Source of the DNA: Streptomyces phaeoluteigriseus
GTDB taxonomy: Bacteria > Actinomycetota > Actinomycetes > Streptomycetales > Streptomycetaceae
DNA length: 64,000 nt
Assembly (NCBI RefSeq): GCF_001896135.2
Contig: NZ_MPOH02000011.1
Location: 391,103 to 455,102 of the forward strand
Reading direction: 5' to 3'
Part shown: positions 27,994-36,735 of the stretch, one piece after another
Position numbering within the stretch: position 1 is the first letter of the stretch
Layout of the letters: every line of letters starts with the position of its first letter
Notes under the pieces: generated by a model
What the model saw: the letters and a program-made list of their open reading frames with translations, nothing else
Told to the model about the DNA's origin: nothing
Database searches by the model: none
Position numbers and translations under genes: made by a program

Positions 27994-28905
27994 ATGGCGG
28001 AAATCATCCAGAAGGACGGCACCTGGGTCTTCGACGGGGATGCCCTGCGGCTGACGCCGGGGCGGGACAAGAACGTCGGTCTGCTCCGCAAGGCCCTGGG
28101 TGAACTCGTCGTGCCACTGCGGGCGTTGGCGGGCATATCGTTCGAGCAGGGCAAGAAGTCCGGACGGCTCAGACTGCGGCTGCGCGACGGCGCCTGTCCG
28201 CTGCTGCAGGCGACCGGCGGCCGGCTCACCGAACCCCACGACCCCTACCGGCTCGTGGTGGAGTCGGACCGGTACGGCGTCGCCGAGTACGTCGCCGACG
28301 AGGTGCGCAACGCGCTGCTGCTGGACCAGGTCCCCGCCGGTCCGGTGGACGCCTATCTGCTGCCGGGCCCGTCCGTCCCCCTGTCGGTGTCCGCCGGGGA
28401 CGGCACCGCGAGCTTCGACGGCGAGCGGGTGCGCCTGGAGTGGAACTGGAAGACGGAGGACGCCAAGGCCGCCGGCGGTGCCCGCACGCTGCCCGTCACC
28501 GAGATCACGGACGTGGAGTGGTATCCGTCGGCCGGTCTGGAGAACGGCCATCTGCGCTTCACCGTCCGGGGCGTGCCGGTGAAGACCCCGGCGAAGTACG
28601 ACCCGAACGCCGTGGAGCTGTGGGGCTTCAAGAAGGACCCGCTGATGGCCCTGGTCGCGGCCGCCGTACGGGCCAGGCTCCCGCACCCGGCCTCGGCCCC
28701 CGGGGAAGCCGTACGGCCCCCCACGGACGCGCCACAGGCGGTCGCCGCCGGGCCCGCCCCGTCCGCCGCGCCCGCCGCGCCCGCCGAGGACGGCCATGAC
28801 GCGTTGTTGCGGCGGCTGCGTGAGCTGGGCGAGCTGCGCCGCGACGGGGTGCTCACGGAGGAGGAGTTCACGCTGGCCAAGCAGGCGGTCCTCAAGCGCA
28901 TGTGA
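27994..28905 (+). CDS. DUF4429 domain protein with C-terminal SHOCT domain
   Basis: 303 aa. Two repeated beta-rich DUF4429 modules (about residues 1-110 and 120-230) are followed by an Ala/Pro linker and a short C-terminal SHOCT helix pair (LLRRLRELGELRRDGVLTEEEFTLAKQ). No signal peptide or membrane segment. The family is common in actinobacteria and its function is unknown; SHOCT domains often occur in oligomerising or membrane-linked proteins. A decayed transposon-type gene lies directly downstream on the other strand. Confidence 0.88.
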   Translation: MAEIIQKDGTWVFDGDALRLTPGRDKNVGLLRKALGELVVPLRALAGISFEQGKKSGRLRLRLRDGACPLLQATGGRLTEPHDPYRLVVESDRYGVAEYVADEVRNALLLDQVPAGPVDAYLLPGPSVPLSVSAGDGTASFDGERVRLEWNWKTEDAKAAGGARTLPVTEITDVEWYPSAGLENGHLRFTVRGVPVKTPAKYDPNAVELWGFKKDPLMALVAAAVRARLPHPASAPGEAVRPPTDAPQAVAAGPAPSAAPAAPAEDGHDALLRRLRELGELRRDGVLTEEEFTLAKQAVLKRM

Positions 28906-29280
28906 ATCCAGCCGGGGGGACCAGCCGGGACGAGCATGACGCGGGCGGAGTTCTTGTCCCGCGGGGACACGGTTTCGCACGCGGTGCAGGTGTAGGAGCG
29001 CTCACCCAGCGGCAGGCGATGCCGGGCTCTCGCATCGCAGTGCGCGCAGTCCATCGTGGTGTACGCGGGGGGTACGAGGCGGATGTCCCGCCCGTGCTCG
29101 CGGCCCGGTCTGCGGCAGGGGTTCGACCTGGGCGGGCACGACGAACGAGGCGTCCCACCGGCACCGGTCCCACTCCGCCCCCAGGGCGGTCCGGGCTGTG
29201 GACGACACGCGCAGCCGGTAGCCGTCCCGGGCCTGCCCCGCCTCGACGACCGCCCCCACCTGCGCCATTTCGCCCCCCGT
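28906..29280 (-). pseudogene. Internally deleted remnant of an IS605-type TnpB/OrfB gene
   Basis: Minus-strand pieces match the beginning, middle and end of Streptomyces TnpB-like OrfB proteins. The N-terminal piece (about 29268-29155) reads GYRLRVSSTARTALGAEWDR and joins directly to a mid-protein piece, DASFVVPAQVEPLP. After a frame change, the C-terminal piece (about 29090-28911) reads EHGRDIRLVPPAYTTMDCAH and then the zinc-ribbon and final motif HRLPLGERSYTC...PRDKNSARVML. Roughly two thirds of the gene is deleted, including most of the RuvC-like domain, so it cannot be active. No tnpA is nearby. Confidence 0.75.
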
Positions 29281-29515
29281 CACGGTCCGCACCTGGGACG
29301 CCACGCCGTTCCCGGCCCTCCCCAGGACCATATGCACGACGGCCGCACACACATGCCCTGATCCCACGGACATCGCCCCCCCGACCGGCGTTCACCCGCA
29401 CGCACGTCCGAGCCACCTGGTCGGCAGGAGACAGGCGGAAGACCCCCTGAAGGCCTCTGCCCGAAATCGGGCAGGATTCTTGCGAAACTCTCGCCGGTAC
29501 CCCAGGATCTACCGG
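29281..29515. other. Intergenic flank of the TnpB remnant
   Basis: No convincing gene. A run of minus-strand codons upstream of the remnant may be a non-coding extension of the old element. The region must contain the promoter for the small gene at 29516. Confidence 0.4.
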
Positions 29516-29773
29516 GTGCACGACGAACTCGTTGATCATCTGACGCGCTCCACCTCCCTCAACCGGGGTGAAGCCCTACGGGTGATCCAGGACGTTCTCG
29601 CCTACTTCGACGAGACGACCGAGGAGTACGTCCGTCGCCGCCACCGCGAGCTACAGGCCCAGGGCCTGGTCAACGCGGAGATCTTCGAACGGATCGCGGC
29701 GGACCTGAAATACCGGGCGGTGGCACCGCCGGAGCCGACACTCCGTCAGCTGCGCCGCATGGTCTACGGCTGA
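29516..29773 (+). CDS. Small conserved helical protein of unknown function
   Basis: 85 aa from GTG 29516 (CCAGGAT upstream); a TTG 12 codons earlier (29480) is the alternative start. The sequence begins VHDELVDHLTRSTSLNRGEALRV and is predicted mostly alpha-helical, with charged segments DETTEEYVRRRHRELQAQG and a basic C-terminus. It is cytoplasmic. It lies 47 bp before glmS on the same strand and could be co-transcribed. I do not recognise a named domain. Confidence 0.7.
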   Translation: MHDELVDHLTRSTSLNRGEALRVIQDVLAYFDETTEEYVRRRHRELQAQGLVNAEIFERIAADLKYRAVAPPEPTLRQLRRMVYG

Positions 29774-29820
29774 GCGACCGGCCCCGGACCAGCCGAGAAC
29801 TACAGAGGGATTGCCTACAC

Positions 29821-31638
29821 ATGTGCGGAATCGTCGGATACATCGGGAAGCGTGACGTCGCGCCCCTGCTCCTGGAGGGCCTCCAGCGCCTGGAGTACCG
29901 CGGCTACGACTCCGCGGGCATCGTCGTCACCTCCCCGAAGGCGGCCGGCCTGCGGATGGTCAAGGCCAAGGGTCGCGTCCGCGACCTGGAGGCCAAGGTC
30001 CCGGCCCGCTTCAAGGGCACCACCGGGATCGCCCACACCCGCTGGGCCACCCACGGTGCCCCCTCCGACGTGAACGCCCACCCGCACATGTCGGCCGACC
30101 TCAAGGTCGCCGTCGTGCACAACGGCATCATCGACAACGCCTCCGACCTGCGCCGCAAGCTGGAGGCGGACGGCGTCGAGTTCCTCTCCGAGACCGACAC
30201 CGAGGTCCTCGTCCACCTCGTCGCCCGCTCCCAGGCCGAGAAGCTCGAGGACAAGGTCCGCGAGGCGCTCCGCGTCATCGAGGGCACCTACGGCATCGCC
30301 GTCATGCACGCCGACTTCAACGACCGGATCGTCGTCGCCCGCAACGGCTCCCCGGTCGTCCTCGGCATCGGCGAGAAGGAGATGTTCGTCGCCTCGGACA
30401 TCGCCGCCCTGGTCACCCACACCCGCCAGATCGTCACCCTCGACGACGGCGAGATGGCCACCCTCAAGGCCGACGACTTCCGCACCTACACCACCGAGGG
30501 CACCCGCACCACGGCCGAGCCCACCACCGTGGAGTGGGAGGCCGCCTCCTACGACATGGGCGGCCACGACACCTACATGCACAAGGAGATCCACGAGCAG
30601 GCCGACGCCGTGGACCGCGTGCTGCGCGGCCGCATCGACGACCGCTTCTCCACCGTGCACCTCGGCGGCCTCAACCTGGACGCCCGCGAGGCGCGCCAGA
30701 TCCGCCGTGTGAAGATCCTCGGCTGTGGCACCTCGTACCACGCGGGCATGATCGGCGCCCAGATGATCGAGGAGCTGGCCCGCATCCCCGCGGACGCCGA
30801 GCCCGCCTCCGAGTTCCGCTACCGCAACGCGGTCGTCGACCCCGACACCCTGTACATCGCCGTCTCCCAGTCCGGTGAGACGTACGACGTGCTGGCCGCC
30901 GTCCAGGAGCTGAAGCGCAAGGGCGCGCGGGTCCTCGGCGTCGTCAACGTGGTCGGCTCGGCCATCGCCCGCGAGGCCGACGGCGGCATCTACGTGCACG
31001 CCGGCCCCGAGGTGTGCGTCGTCTCCACCAAGTGCTTCACCAACACCACGGTCGCCTTCGCGCTGCTCGCGCTGCACCTGGGCCGCACCCGTGACCTGTC
31101 GGTGCGCGACGGCAAGCGGATCATCGAGGGTCTGCGCCGGCTGCCCGCCCAGATCGCCGAGATCATGAAGGGCGAGGAGGAGATCAAGAAGCTGGCCGAG
31201 CAGTTCGCCGAGGCCCGCTCCATGCTCTTCATCGGCCGCGTCCGGGGCTACCCCGTCGCGCGTGAGGCCTCCCTGAAGCTCAAGGAGGTCTCCTACATCC
31301 ACGCCGAGGCCTACCCGGCCTCCGAGCTGAAGCACGGCCCGCTCGCCCTGATCGAGCCCGCCCTGCCGACGGTCGCGATCGTCCCCGACGACGACCTGCT
31401 GGAGAAGAACCGCGCCGCCCTGGAGGAGATCAAGGCCCGCAGCGGCCGGATCCTCGCGGTGGCCCACCAGGACCAGGAGAAGGCCGACCAGACGATCATC
31501 GTCCCCAAGAACGAGGACGAACTCGACCCCATCCTCATGGGCATCCCCCTGCAGCTGCTCGCCTACTACACGGCCAAGTCCCTCGGCCGCGACATCGACA
31601 AGCCGAGGAACCTGGCGAAGTCGGTGACGGTCGAGTAG
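29821..31638 (+). CDS. glmS: Glutamine--fructose-6-phosphate aminotransferase (isomerizing)
   Basis: 605 aa, complete. The N-terminal class II glutaminase starts MCGIVGYIG with catalytic Cys2, followed by LEYRGYDSAGI and GIAHTRWATHG. Two SIS domains follow (GCGTSYHAGM, SQSGETYDV, and ELKHGPLALI near the C-terminus), ending in KSVTVE as usual for GlmS. It makes glucosamine-6-phosphate for peptidoglycan. Streptomyces often has two glmS genes; this one may be the second copy, because it lies beside des/adpA rather than glmM. A strong terminator follows. Confidence 0.96.
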   Translation: MCGIVGYIGKRDVAPLLLEGLQRLEYRGYDSAGIVVTSPKAAGLRMVKAKGRVRDLEAKVPARFKGTTGIAHTRWATHGAPSDVNAHPHMSADLKVAVVHNGIIDNASDLRRKLEADGVEFLSETDTEVLVHLVARSQAEKLEDKVREALRVIEGTYGIAVMHADFNDRIVVARNGSPVVLGIGEKEMFVASDIAALVTHTRQIVTLDDGEMATLKADDFRTYTTEGTRTTAEPTTVEWEAASYDMGGHDTYMHKEIHEQADAVDRVLRGRIDDRFSTVHLGGLNLDAREARQIRRVKILGCGTSYHAGMIGAQMIEELARIPADAEPASEFRYRNAVVDPDTLYIAVSQSGETYDVLAAVQELKRKGARVLGVVNVVGSAIAREADGGIYVHAGPEVCVVSTKCFTNTTVAFALLALHLGRTRDLSVRDGKRIIEGLRRLPAQIAEIMKGEEEIKKLAEQFAEARSMLFIGRVRGYPVAREASLKLKEVSYIHAEAYPASELKHGPLALIEPALPTVAIVPDDDLLEKNRAALEEIKARSGRILAVAHQDQEKADQTIIVPKNEDELDPILMGIPLQLLAYYTAKSLGRDIDKPRNLAKSVTVE

Positions 31639-31654
31639 CCGCCCCCCGACACAA

Positions 31655-31693
31655 CGGACCCCCCGGCGATGCCACCATCCACCGGGGGGTCCG
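31655..31693 (+). terminator. Terminator after glmS
   Basis: A 12-bp perfect stem (CGGACCCCCCGG / CCGGGGGGTCCG) with a 15-nt loop begins 17 bp after the glmS stop. It may also serve the convergent gene ending at 31739. Confidence 0.85.
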
Positions 31694-31738
31694 CTCTGTG
31701 CGCCGGGGATGCCCAATCCCCCGGCGCCGGCTGCCGAA

Positions 31739-32302
31739 TCAGCCCGTGGCCGTCACCCCGGGGCGGGCAGCCCGTCGTGGAATCGCCGTGGGCCAGTGCG
31801 CGAGGGCGGCCGTCGCGGCGTACCAGGCGACCGCTCCCGCCGCGACGGCGAACCAGCCGCCGGCCTCGGCGAGACCGTCGTTCCCGGCGAAGTCCGCCAC
31901 GGCGAGCAGGACCAGGGAGACGAGGAACAGCCCGTAGGTGCCCCTGGCGAGCTGGTCGGCGGCGGTCACCGTGAGGGTCAGCGCGACCAGGGCGAAGAGC
32001 AGCAGGAACAGGCCGGCGGCGTTCGCGGAGACCTGGGCGCCGGCCGAGACGGCCCAGGTGAACCAGAGGGCGCCGACCGCCGAGAAGGCCGTACCCGAGA
32101 CGGTGTCGCGGTCGCGGAAGGCCACCAGGCCGACGAGGAAGAGGGCGACTCCGCCCACGTACCGGGCGATCGGCACGGCGTCGGCCGCCGTGACGCCGTC
32201 GATGAGGCCGGTGAACCCGAGGCCGACGGCCAACAGGGTGACACCGAGGGCGAGTCGACCGACGACAGTGGTGCCGCTTCCCGCAGAGACGTCGTTGTCC
32301 AC
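31739..32302 (-). CDS. GPR1/FUN34/YaaH family membrane protein
   Basis: 187 aa from GTG 32302 (AAGGGAG 8 nt upstream). Six hydrophobic segments fill nearly the whole chain, starting VVGRLALGVTLLAVGLGFTG and including YVGGVALFLVGLVAFRDRD. Size and topology fit the acetate/succinate permease-like YaaH family, although the canonical NPAPLGL motif is not evident, so transport of a carboxylate is uncertain. It is convergent with glmS and upstream of usp on the same strand. Confidence 0.7.
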   Translation of the reverse strand: MDNDVSAGSGTTVVGRLALGVTLLAVGLGFTGLIDGVTAADAVPIARYVGGVALFLVGLVAFRDRDTVSGTAFSAVGALWFTWAVSAGAQVSANAAGLFLLLFALVALTLTVTAADQLARGTYGLFLVSLVLLAVADFAGNDGLAEAGGWFAVAAGAVAWYAATAALAHWPTAIPRRAARPGVTATG

Positions 32303-32453
32303 GGCGGGGCTCCCTTCATGCGTGCGCGCTGGTGCGATGCACGGGTTATGCCCTTCACAAGGGCACGAACCACCTCTACGCGCGAGTAGTTTCCCGCGCC
32401 GCACAAGGGAGTTGGAGTCGCCCAGGGCTCATCCCACCTGGGCCGGGGGCGAG

Positions 32454-32981
32454 TTAGGGAATGACGACGACGGGCCGCTTCGCCCGCTTGGCGAGCCGCC
32501 CCGCGACCGACCCGAAGATCCGCCCGACGAGGCCGTGCGTCGAACCGACCACGATCGCGTCCGCCGCGTACTCCCGCCCCACCTCTTCGAGTTCATGGCA
32601 GATGTCGCCGCCGCGCTCGACCAGGATCCAGGGCACCTCGGCCAGGTACTCGGCGCAGGCCAGCTCCAGACCGAGCACCTCGGTGCGGTGGTCCGGCACG
32701 TCCACGAAGACCGGCGGCTCGCAGCCCGCCCACACCGTGGTGGGCAGCCGGTTGGCGACATGGACGATGATCAGGCCCGCGCGGGAGCGGTGCGCCATGC
32801 CGACGGCGTACGCCAGGGCCCGCTCGCTGGACGTCGATCCGTCGAAGCCGACGACGACGCCGTGCTGGAAAGCGGGATCACAGGAGGGGCGTGCCTCTTC
32901 CGCCGCCAGGGGGTCGGCCGCCGTGTGATCGGCGACCGGCCGCTTGCGGTCCGCTGGTTCGAAGAATTCGTGACCGGCCAT
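32454..32981 (-). CDS. Universal stress protein (UspA family)
   Basis: 175 aa. One Usp domain (HGVVVGFDGSTSSERALAYA, about residues 40-60; IVVGSTHGLVGRIFGSV near the C-terminus, with ATP-binding glycines G-S-T-H-G-x9-G) follows a 38-residue polar N-terminal extension. It is likely a cytoplasmic nucleotide-binding protein linked to stress, redox or dormancy. A short palindrome (TACCCT-CA-AGGGTA, 33065-33078) lies about 85 bp upstream and may be an operator. Confidence 0.88.
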   Translation of the reverse strand: MAGHEFFEPADRKRPVADHTAADPLAAEEARPSCDPAFQHGVVVGFDGSTSSERALAYAVGMAHRSRAGLIIVHVANRLPTTVWAGCEPPVFVDVPDHRTEVLGLELACAEYLAEVPWILVERGGDICHELEEVGREYAADAIVVGSTHGLVGRIFGSVAGRLAKRAKRPVVVIP

Positions 32982-33286
32982 GGCTGTCTCGGCGTGTCGA
33001 TCCTTATACGGGTGGGACGAGCGTGAGCGGCGGAGCGTGTCCGGGAATCATCTTCCCAACCCCATACCCTCAAGGGTACGGCGCCACGCCTCCAGGGCCC
33101 AGTCCCGCCCACGGTCCGTGGGGGTTTCAGGGAGCATGCACGAGGGGCCGCCCGTAACGCAATGGTTGCTGCCCCGTACAGGCGGTTCGCACAGGATTCA
33201 CCTACCCGCCGGGCATCCGATGAGTGACCGACCGGTCGAACAGGCGTTGAACCCCCCGAACCACCCCCCAGGGAGGAGCCCGCCCC
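32982..33286. promoter_or_regulatory. Divergent intergenic region, usp and small membrane protein
   Basis: About 305 bp without a gene. It includes the palindrome TACCCTCAAGGGTA at 33065-33078 and, at the right end, GGGAGGAG, the ribosome site for the next gene. Both promoters must lie here. Confidence 0.45.
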
Positions 33287-33616
33287 ATGCCCTCATCCCG
33301 CCCGACCCCCGAGGCTCACGCAGGCGACGACAGGACGACGGACCTGATCCGCTGGGCGGCCTTCAGCTGTGTCCTCGTCCCGGTGGTTCTCCTCTGGTAC
33401 GGCACCTCGCTGGCCGGAACCGCCGGCACCGCCGTCGGCCTGGCCGCCGTCACCGCCGTCTGCCGGCTACTGCTGCGCCGCTCCGAGCGGTGCGCGCCCC
33501 GGCTCCTCGACGAGGAGCACCCGTCGCACGCGCCGCACCGGGGAGGCCGCCACCGCACCGGGACGGGCTCGCACCGTGGTGGTCGTCACAATGACCGAAG
33601 GTCACCGGTCGGTTGA
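33287..33616 (+). CDS. Small membrane protein of unknown function upstream of adpA
   Basis: 109 aa. A polar N-terminus, two hydrophobic segments (WAAFSCVLVPVVLLWYGTSLA and GTAVGLAAVTAVCRLL, about residues 22-62, listed in parts), then a basic His/Arg/Gly-rich tail. The start ATG has GGGAGGAG 7 nt before it, so expression is plausible. No domain is recognised. The gap to adpA is long (377 bp), so they are probably separate transcripts. Confidence 0.65.
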   Translation: MPSSRPTPEAHAGDDRTTDLIRWAAFSCVLVPVVLLWYGTSLAGTAGTAVGLAAVTAVCRLLLRRSERCAPRLLDEEHPSHAPHRGGRHRTGTGSHRGGRHNDRRSPVG

Positions 33617-33993
33617 CCGGTTTTCACGCACATGCCCGCATCTTTTCAGCCAACTTCCGGATACCGCACATCCCTTGCCGCAACCACCCCCCTCCCCCCG
33701 TTCGACCTGCACGGAAAGGCCCTCAGGGGGGCTGCGCACCCTACGTGGATTGGCCACTGCGCCGAGGCGCACTTCCCCGCACGGCCCACGAGTGCAACGC
33801 TTCGTGATCGAATGCTTCACGCCAAGTTGCCATGTCGACAATGTGCCGGGTGACGAACTGGCCACTCCGGCATCTCGCGACACAGTAGATTCGATCTTGA
33901 CTGTCTACGGCGGGGGACTCGTGCAGGACCGAGGGGAAACGTGCAGGAGCGACACAACCGAGGAGCCGCGACCACCGAGGGGGGCTTAGCAGG
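33617..33993 (+). promoter_or_regulatory. Long leader/promoter region of adpA
   Basis: About 377 bp with no supported gene and locally lower G+C than its surroundings. In Streptomyces the adpA upstream region is long and bound by AdpA itself, BldD and gamma-butyrolactone receptors. TGGCC-type motifs resembling the loose AdpA site occur (for example near 33750 and 33858), but I cannot assign sites by eye with confidence. Confidence 0.5.
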
Positions 33994-35237
33994 ATGAGCC
34001 ACGACTCCACTGCCGCGCCGGAAGCCGCGGCCCGGAAACTTTCCGGGCGACGCCGCAAGGAGATCGTCGCGGTGCTGCTGTTCAGCGGCGGCCCCATCTT
34101 CGAGAGTTCCATTCCACTGTCGGTGTTCGGGATTGACCGCCAGGACGCCGGCGTGCCGCGCTACCGACTGCTGGTGAGCGCGGGCGAGGACGGCCCGCTG
34201 CGGACCACAGGGGGCCTGGAACTCACCGCGCCACACGGCCTGGAGGCGATATCGAGGGCAGGCACGGTCGTCGTGCCGGCCTGGCGCTCGATCACCTCCC
34301 CGCCACCGGCGGACGCGCTCGACGCACTGCGTCGGGCGCACGAAGAGGGCGCCCGCATCGTGGGCCTGTGCACCGGCGCGTTCGTGCTGGCCGCCGCAGG
34401 TCTGCTGGACGGCGGCCCGCGACGACACACTGGATGTACGCACCGACGCTGGCCAAGCGCTATCCGTCGGTGCACGTCGATCCGCGCGAGCTGTTCGTCG
34501 ACGACGGCGATGTGCTGACGTCGGCGGGGACAGCGGCCGGAATCGATCTCTGTCTCCACATCGTGCGGACGGACCACGGAAACGAGGCGGCCGGCGCACT
34601 GGCCCGCCGGCTCGTGGTCCCGCCGCGCCGGACAGGCGGCCAGGAGCGCTACCTCGACCGGTCTTTACCGGAGGAGATCGGCGCCGACCCCCTCGCGGAG
34701 GTCGTCGCCTGGGCGCTGGAACACCTCCACGAACAGTTCGACGTGGAGACGCTGGCCGCCCGCGCGTACATGAGCCGGCGGACGTTCGACCGTCGCTTCC
34801 GGTCACTGACCGGCAGCGCGCCGCTGCAATGGCTGATCACCCAGCGGGTGCTTCAGGCGCAGCGGCTGCTGGAGACGTCGGACTACTCCGTCGACGAGGT
34901 CGCGGGACGGTGCGGGTTCCGCTCGCCCGTCGCGCTGCGCGGGCACTTCCGGCGACAGCTCGGGTCTTCACCGGCCGCCTACCGGGCGGCCTACCGGGCA
35001 CGGCGGCCGCAGAGCGAACGGGTGCCTCCGGCGGAGAGTGAGGCGGCTCCCGCCGTCGCCGCGGGGGGTGCGGGCGGGGTGTCCCCCGCCCTGCACTCCG
35101 AAGCCGCGGGGGTGCCACCGCAGATCAGGCGGACCGCGGGAGCGGGGGCGGTCGGCTCCGCCTCGGCGCCCACGAGCCCGGTGGACGCGTACGCCGGGTC
35201 CCGGGGCGGGCTGCCGGGGCAGCGCAGCGGGATGTGA
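33994..35237 (+). pseudogene. adpA: AdpA, AraC-family developmental master regulator, frameshifted
   Basis: Frame 33994-34410 encodes the N-terminal GATase1/DJ-1-like dimerisation domain (VAVLLFSGGPIFESSIPLSVF; GLCTGAFVLAAAGLLDG). The rest of AdpA continues in the next frame from about 34412 (RPATTHWMYAPTLAKRYPSV) through the AraC DNA-binding domain (AARAYMSRRTFDRRF; DEVAGRCGFRSPVALRGHF) to 35237. Restoring one C in GGACGGC(C)GGCCCG near 34411-34415 gives an intact protein of about 414 aa. A TTA leucine codon lies at 34665-34667 in the inter-domain linker, the known bldA-tRNA control point. AdpA controls morphological differentiation and secondary metabolism. Either a real mutation or a sequence error. 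Confidence 0.9.
34665..34667 (+). promoter_or_regulatory. Rare TTA leucine codon in adpA (bldA-dependent)
   Basis: TTA in the linker between dimerisation and DNA-binding domains (context RYLDRSLPEE). In Streptomyces, TTA codons need the developmentally regulated tRNA encoded by bldA. This position is conserved in adpA. Confidence 0.9.
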
Positions 35238-35345
35238 GGAGTGGGCGGCGGTGGGCGGTTCCTCAGACCACCGCCGCCCCTTCCCGTTCCCGTCCCCCAC
35301 TACGCGGGGGAACGGATCGGGGCACGTCACCCTTAGGGTGGTCGC

Positions 35346-35948
35346 ATGAACGATCGCATGGTGTGGATCGACTGCGAGATGACCGGCCTCTCGCTGTCCG
35401 ACGACGCGCTCATCGAGGTTGCCGCCCTCGTCACCGACTCCGAGCTGAACATCCTCGGCGAGGGTGTGGACATCGTCGTACGGCCGCCGGACGCGGCCCT
35501 GGAGACGATGCCGGAGGTGGTGCGTCAGATGCACACCGCGTCCGGGCTGCTCGACGAGCTGGCGGGCGGCACGACCCTCGCCGACGCCGAGGAGCGGGTC
35601 CTCGCCTACATCCGCGAGCACGTGAAGGAACCCGGCAAGGCCCCGCTGTGCGGGAACTCCGTCGGCACCGACCGCGGCTTCCTGGTCCGGGACATGCCGA
35701 CGCTGGAGAGCTACCTCCACTACCGGATCGTCGACGTGTCCTCCATCAAGGAGCTGGCCCGGCGCTGGTACCCGCGGGCGTACTTCAACAGCCCGGAGAA
35801 GAACGGCAACCACCGCGCCCTCGCCGACATCCGCGAGTCCATCGCGGAGCTGCGCTACTACCGCGAGGCCGTCTTCGTACCGCAGCCCGGACCGGACTCC
35901 GACACCGCCAGGACGATCGCCGCGAAGCACGTCCTGCCCGCCGGATAA
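35346..35948 (+). CDS. orn: Oligoribonuclease (DEDDh 3'-5' exonuclease)
   Basis: 200 aa. DEDDh motifs are visible: WIDCEMTGL (ExoI), [11 protein letters not shown] (ExoII) and [12 protein letters not shown] (ExoIII with His). It degrades 2-5 nt RNAs and pGpG to mononucleotides, closing RNA turnover and c-di-GMP degradation. This is relevant because a c-di-GMP enzyme gene lies in the same window. In Streptomyces, orn sits just downstream of adpA and affects differentiation. Confidence 0.96.
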   Translation: MNDRMVWIDCEMTGLSLSDDALIEVAALVTDSELNILGEGVDIVVRPPDAALETMPEVVRQMHTASGLLDELAGGTTLADAEERVLAYIREHVKEPGKAPLCGNSVGTDRGFLVRDMPTLESYLHYRIVDVSSIKELARRWYPRAYFNSPEKNGNHRALADIRESIAELRYYREAVFVPQPGPDSDTARTIAAKHVLPAG

Positions 35949-36029
35949 AAGGCGTGCGCGAGCACCCCTTCGGACCCTGTACACTTTTTCTCGGCCGGTA
36001 GGGAGACCACAAAGTCGACTGCCGGGCAT

Positions 36030-36103
36030 GGTGGGTGTAGCTCAGCTGGTAGAGCACCTGGTTGTGGTCCAGGATGCCGCGGGTTCAAGTCCCGTCACTC
36101 ACC
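36030..36103 (+). tRNA. tRNA-His (anticodon GTG)
   Basis: A full cloverleaf: 7-bp acceptor (GTGGGTG / CACTCAC) plus the His-specific extra G at -1 paired with C73, D arm TAGCTCAGCTGGTAGAGC, anticodon loop TTGTGGT and T arm GGGTTCAAGTCCC. No CCA is encoded. Confidence 0.97.
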
Positions 36104-36109
36104 CTGAGT

Positions 36110-36148
36110 AATCAGCCGGTGACCTTCTCGAAAGGTCACCGGCTGATT
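36110..36148 (+). terminator. Very strong terminator after tRNA-His
   Basis: A 17-bp perfect stem (AATCAGCCGGTGACCTT and its complement) with a 5-nt loop begins 7 bp after the tRNA and is followed by CGTTT. It ends the tRNA transcript and separates it from the GNAT gene. Confidence 0.93.
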
Positions 36149-36174
36149 CGTTTCCTCCCGGGAGTGCGCCGACC

Positions 36175-36684
36175 ATGCAGCCCCAGCCCCAGCTCCTCGT
36201 CTCGGACCGGCTCGACCTCGTCCCCCTCCGCGCGGACCAGGCGCGGGAGATGGCCGGCGTCCTCTCCGACCCGGCCCTGCACACCTTCGTCGGCGGCTCC
36301 CCCAGCACGCCGGAGGCTTTGCGCGCCCGCTACGAGCGGCTCGTCGCCGGCTCTCCCGACCCGGCCGCGACCTGGTGGAACTGGGTGCTGAGGCTGCGGG
36401 AGAGCGGCCGTCTCGTGGGTACCGTCCAGGCCACCGTCACCGGGGAGGGCCGTCTCGCGGAGATCGCCTGGGTGGTGGGGACGCCGTGGCAGGGGCGGGG
36501 CCTCGCCACGGAGGCCGCCCGGACACTCGTCGACGGGCTGCGCGAGCAGGGCGTCCGTACGGTCGTCGCGCACATCCACCCCGAGCACCACGCCTCGGCC
36601 GCGGTGGCCGCCGCGGTCGGGCTCGCGCCGACCGGGGAGGAACAGGACGGCGAGATGCGGTGGCGGCTGGCGCCAGCGACCTGA
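36175..36684 (+). CDS. GNAT family N-acetyltransferase
   Basis: 169 aa. GNAT fold of the RimJ/RimL-like type. The acetyl-CoA pyrophosphate-binding loop is GTPWQGRGLATEAARTLV (about residues 101-118, Q/RxxGxG/A), and the chain starts LLVSDRLDLVPLRADQ. The acceptor is unknown. It is a single gene between the tRNA-His terminator and a MITE. Confidence 0.87.
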   Translation: MQPQPQLLVSDRLDLVPLRADQAREMAGVLSDPALHTFVGGSPSTPEALRARYERLVAGSPDPAATWWNWVLRLRESGRLVGTVQATVTGEGRLAEIAWVVGTPWQGRGLATEAARTLVDGLREQGVRTVVAHIHPEHHASAAVAAAVGLAPTGEEQDGEMRWRLAPAT

Positions 36685-36735
36685 AGGGCGCGTCGCGCAA
36701 TTCCCGTCCGCCGGGCGGTGCCTGGCACGCCCTAT

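Noticed and set aside
28902..29450. 182-codon plus-strand frame after the DUF4429 gene
   Set aside because: It is antisense to the recognisable TnpB fragments and has Arg/Pro/Thr-rich shadow composition.
33617..33993. Riboswitch or small ORFs in the adpA leader
   Set aside because: Candidate ORFs lack ribosome sites and conserved composition. No known riboswitch core was recognised.
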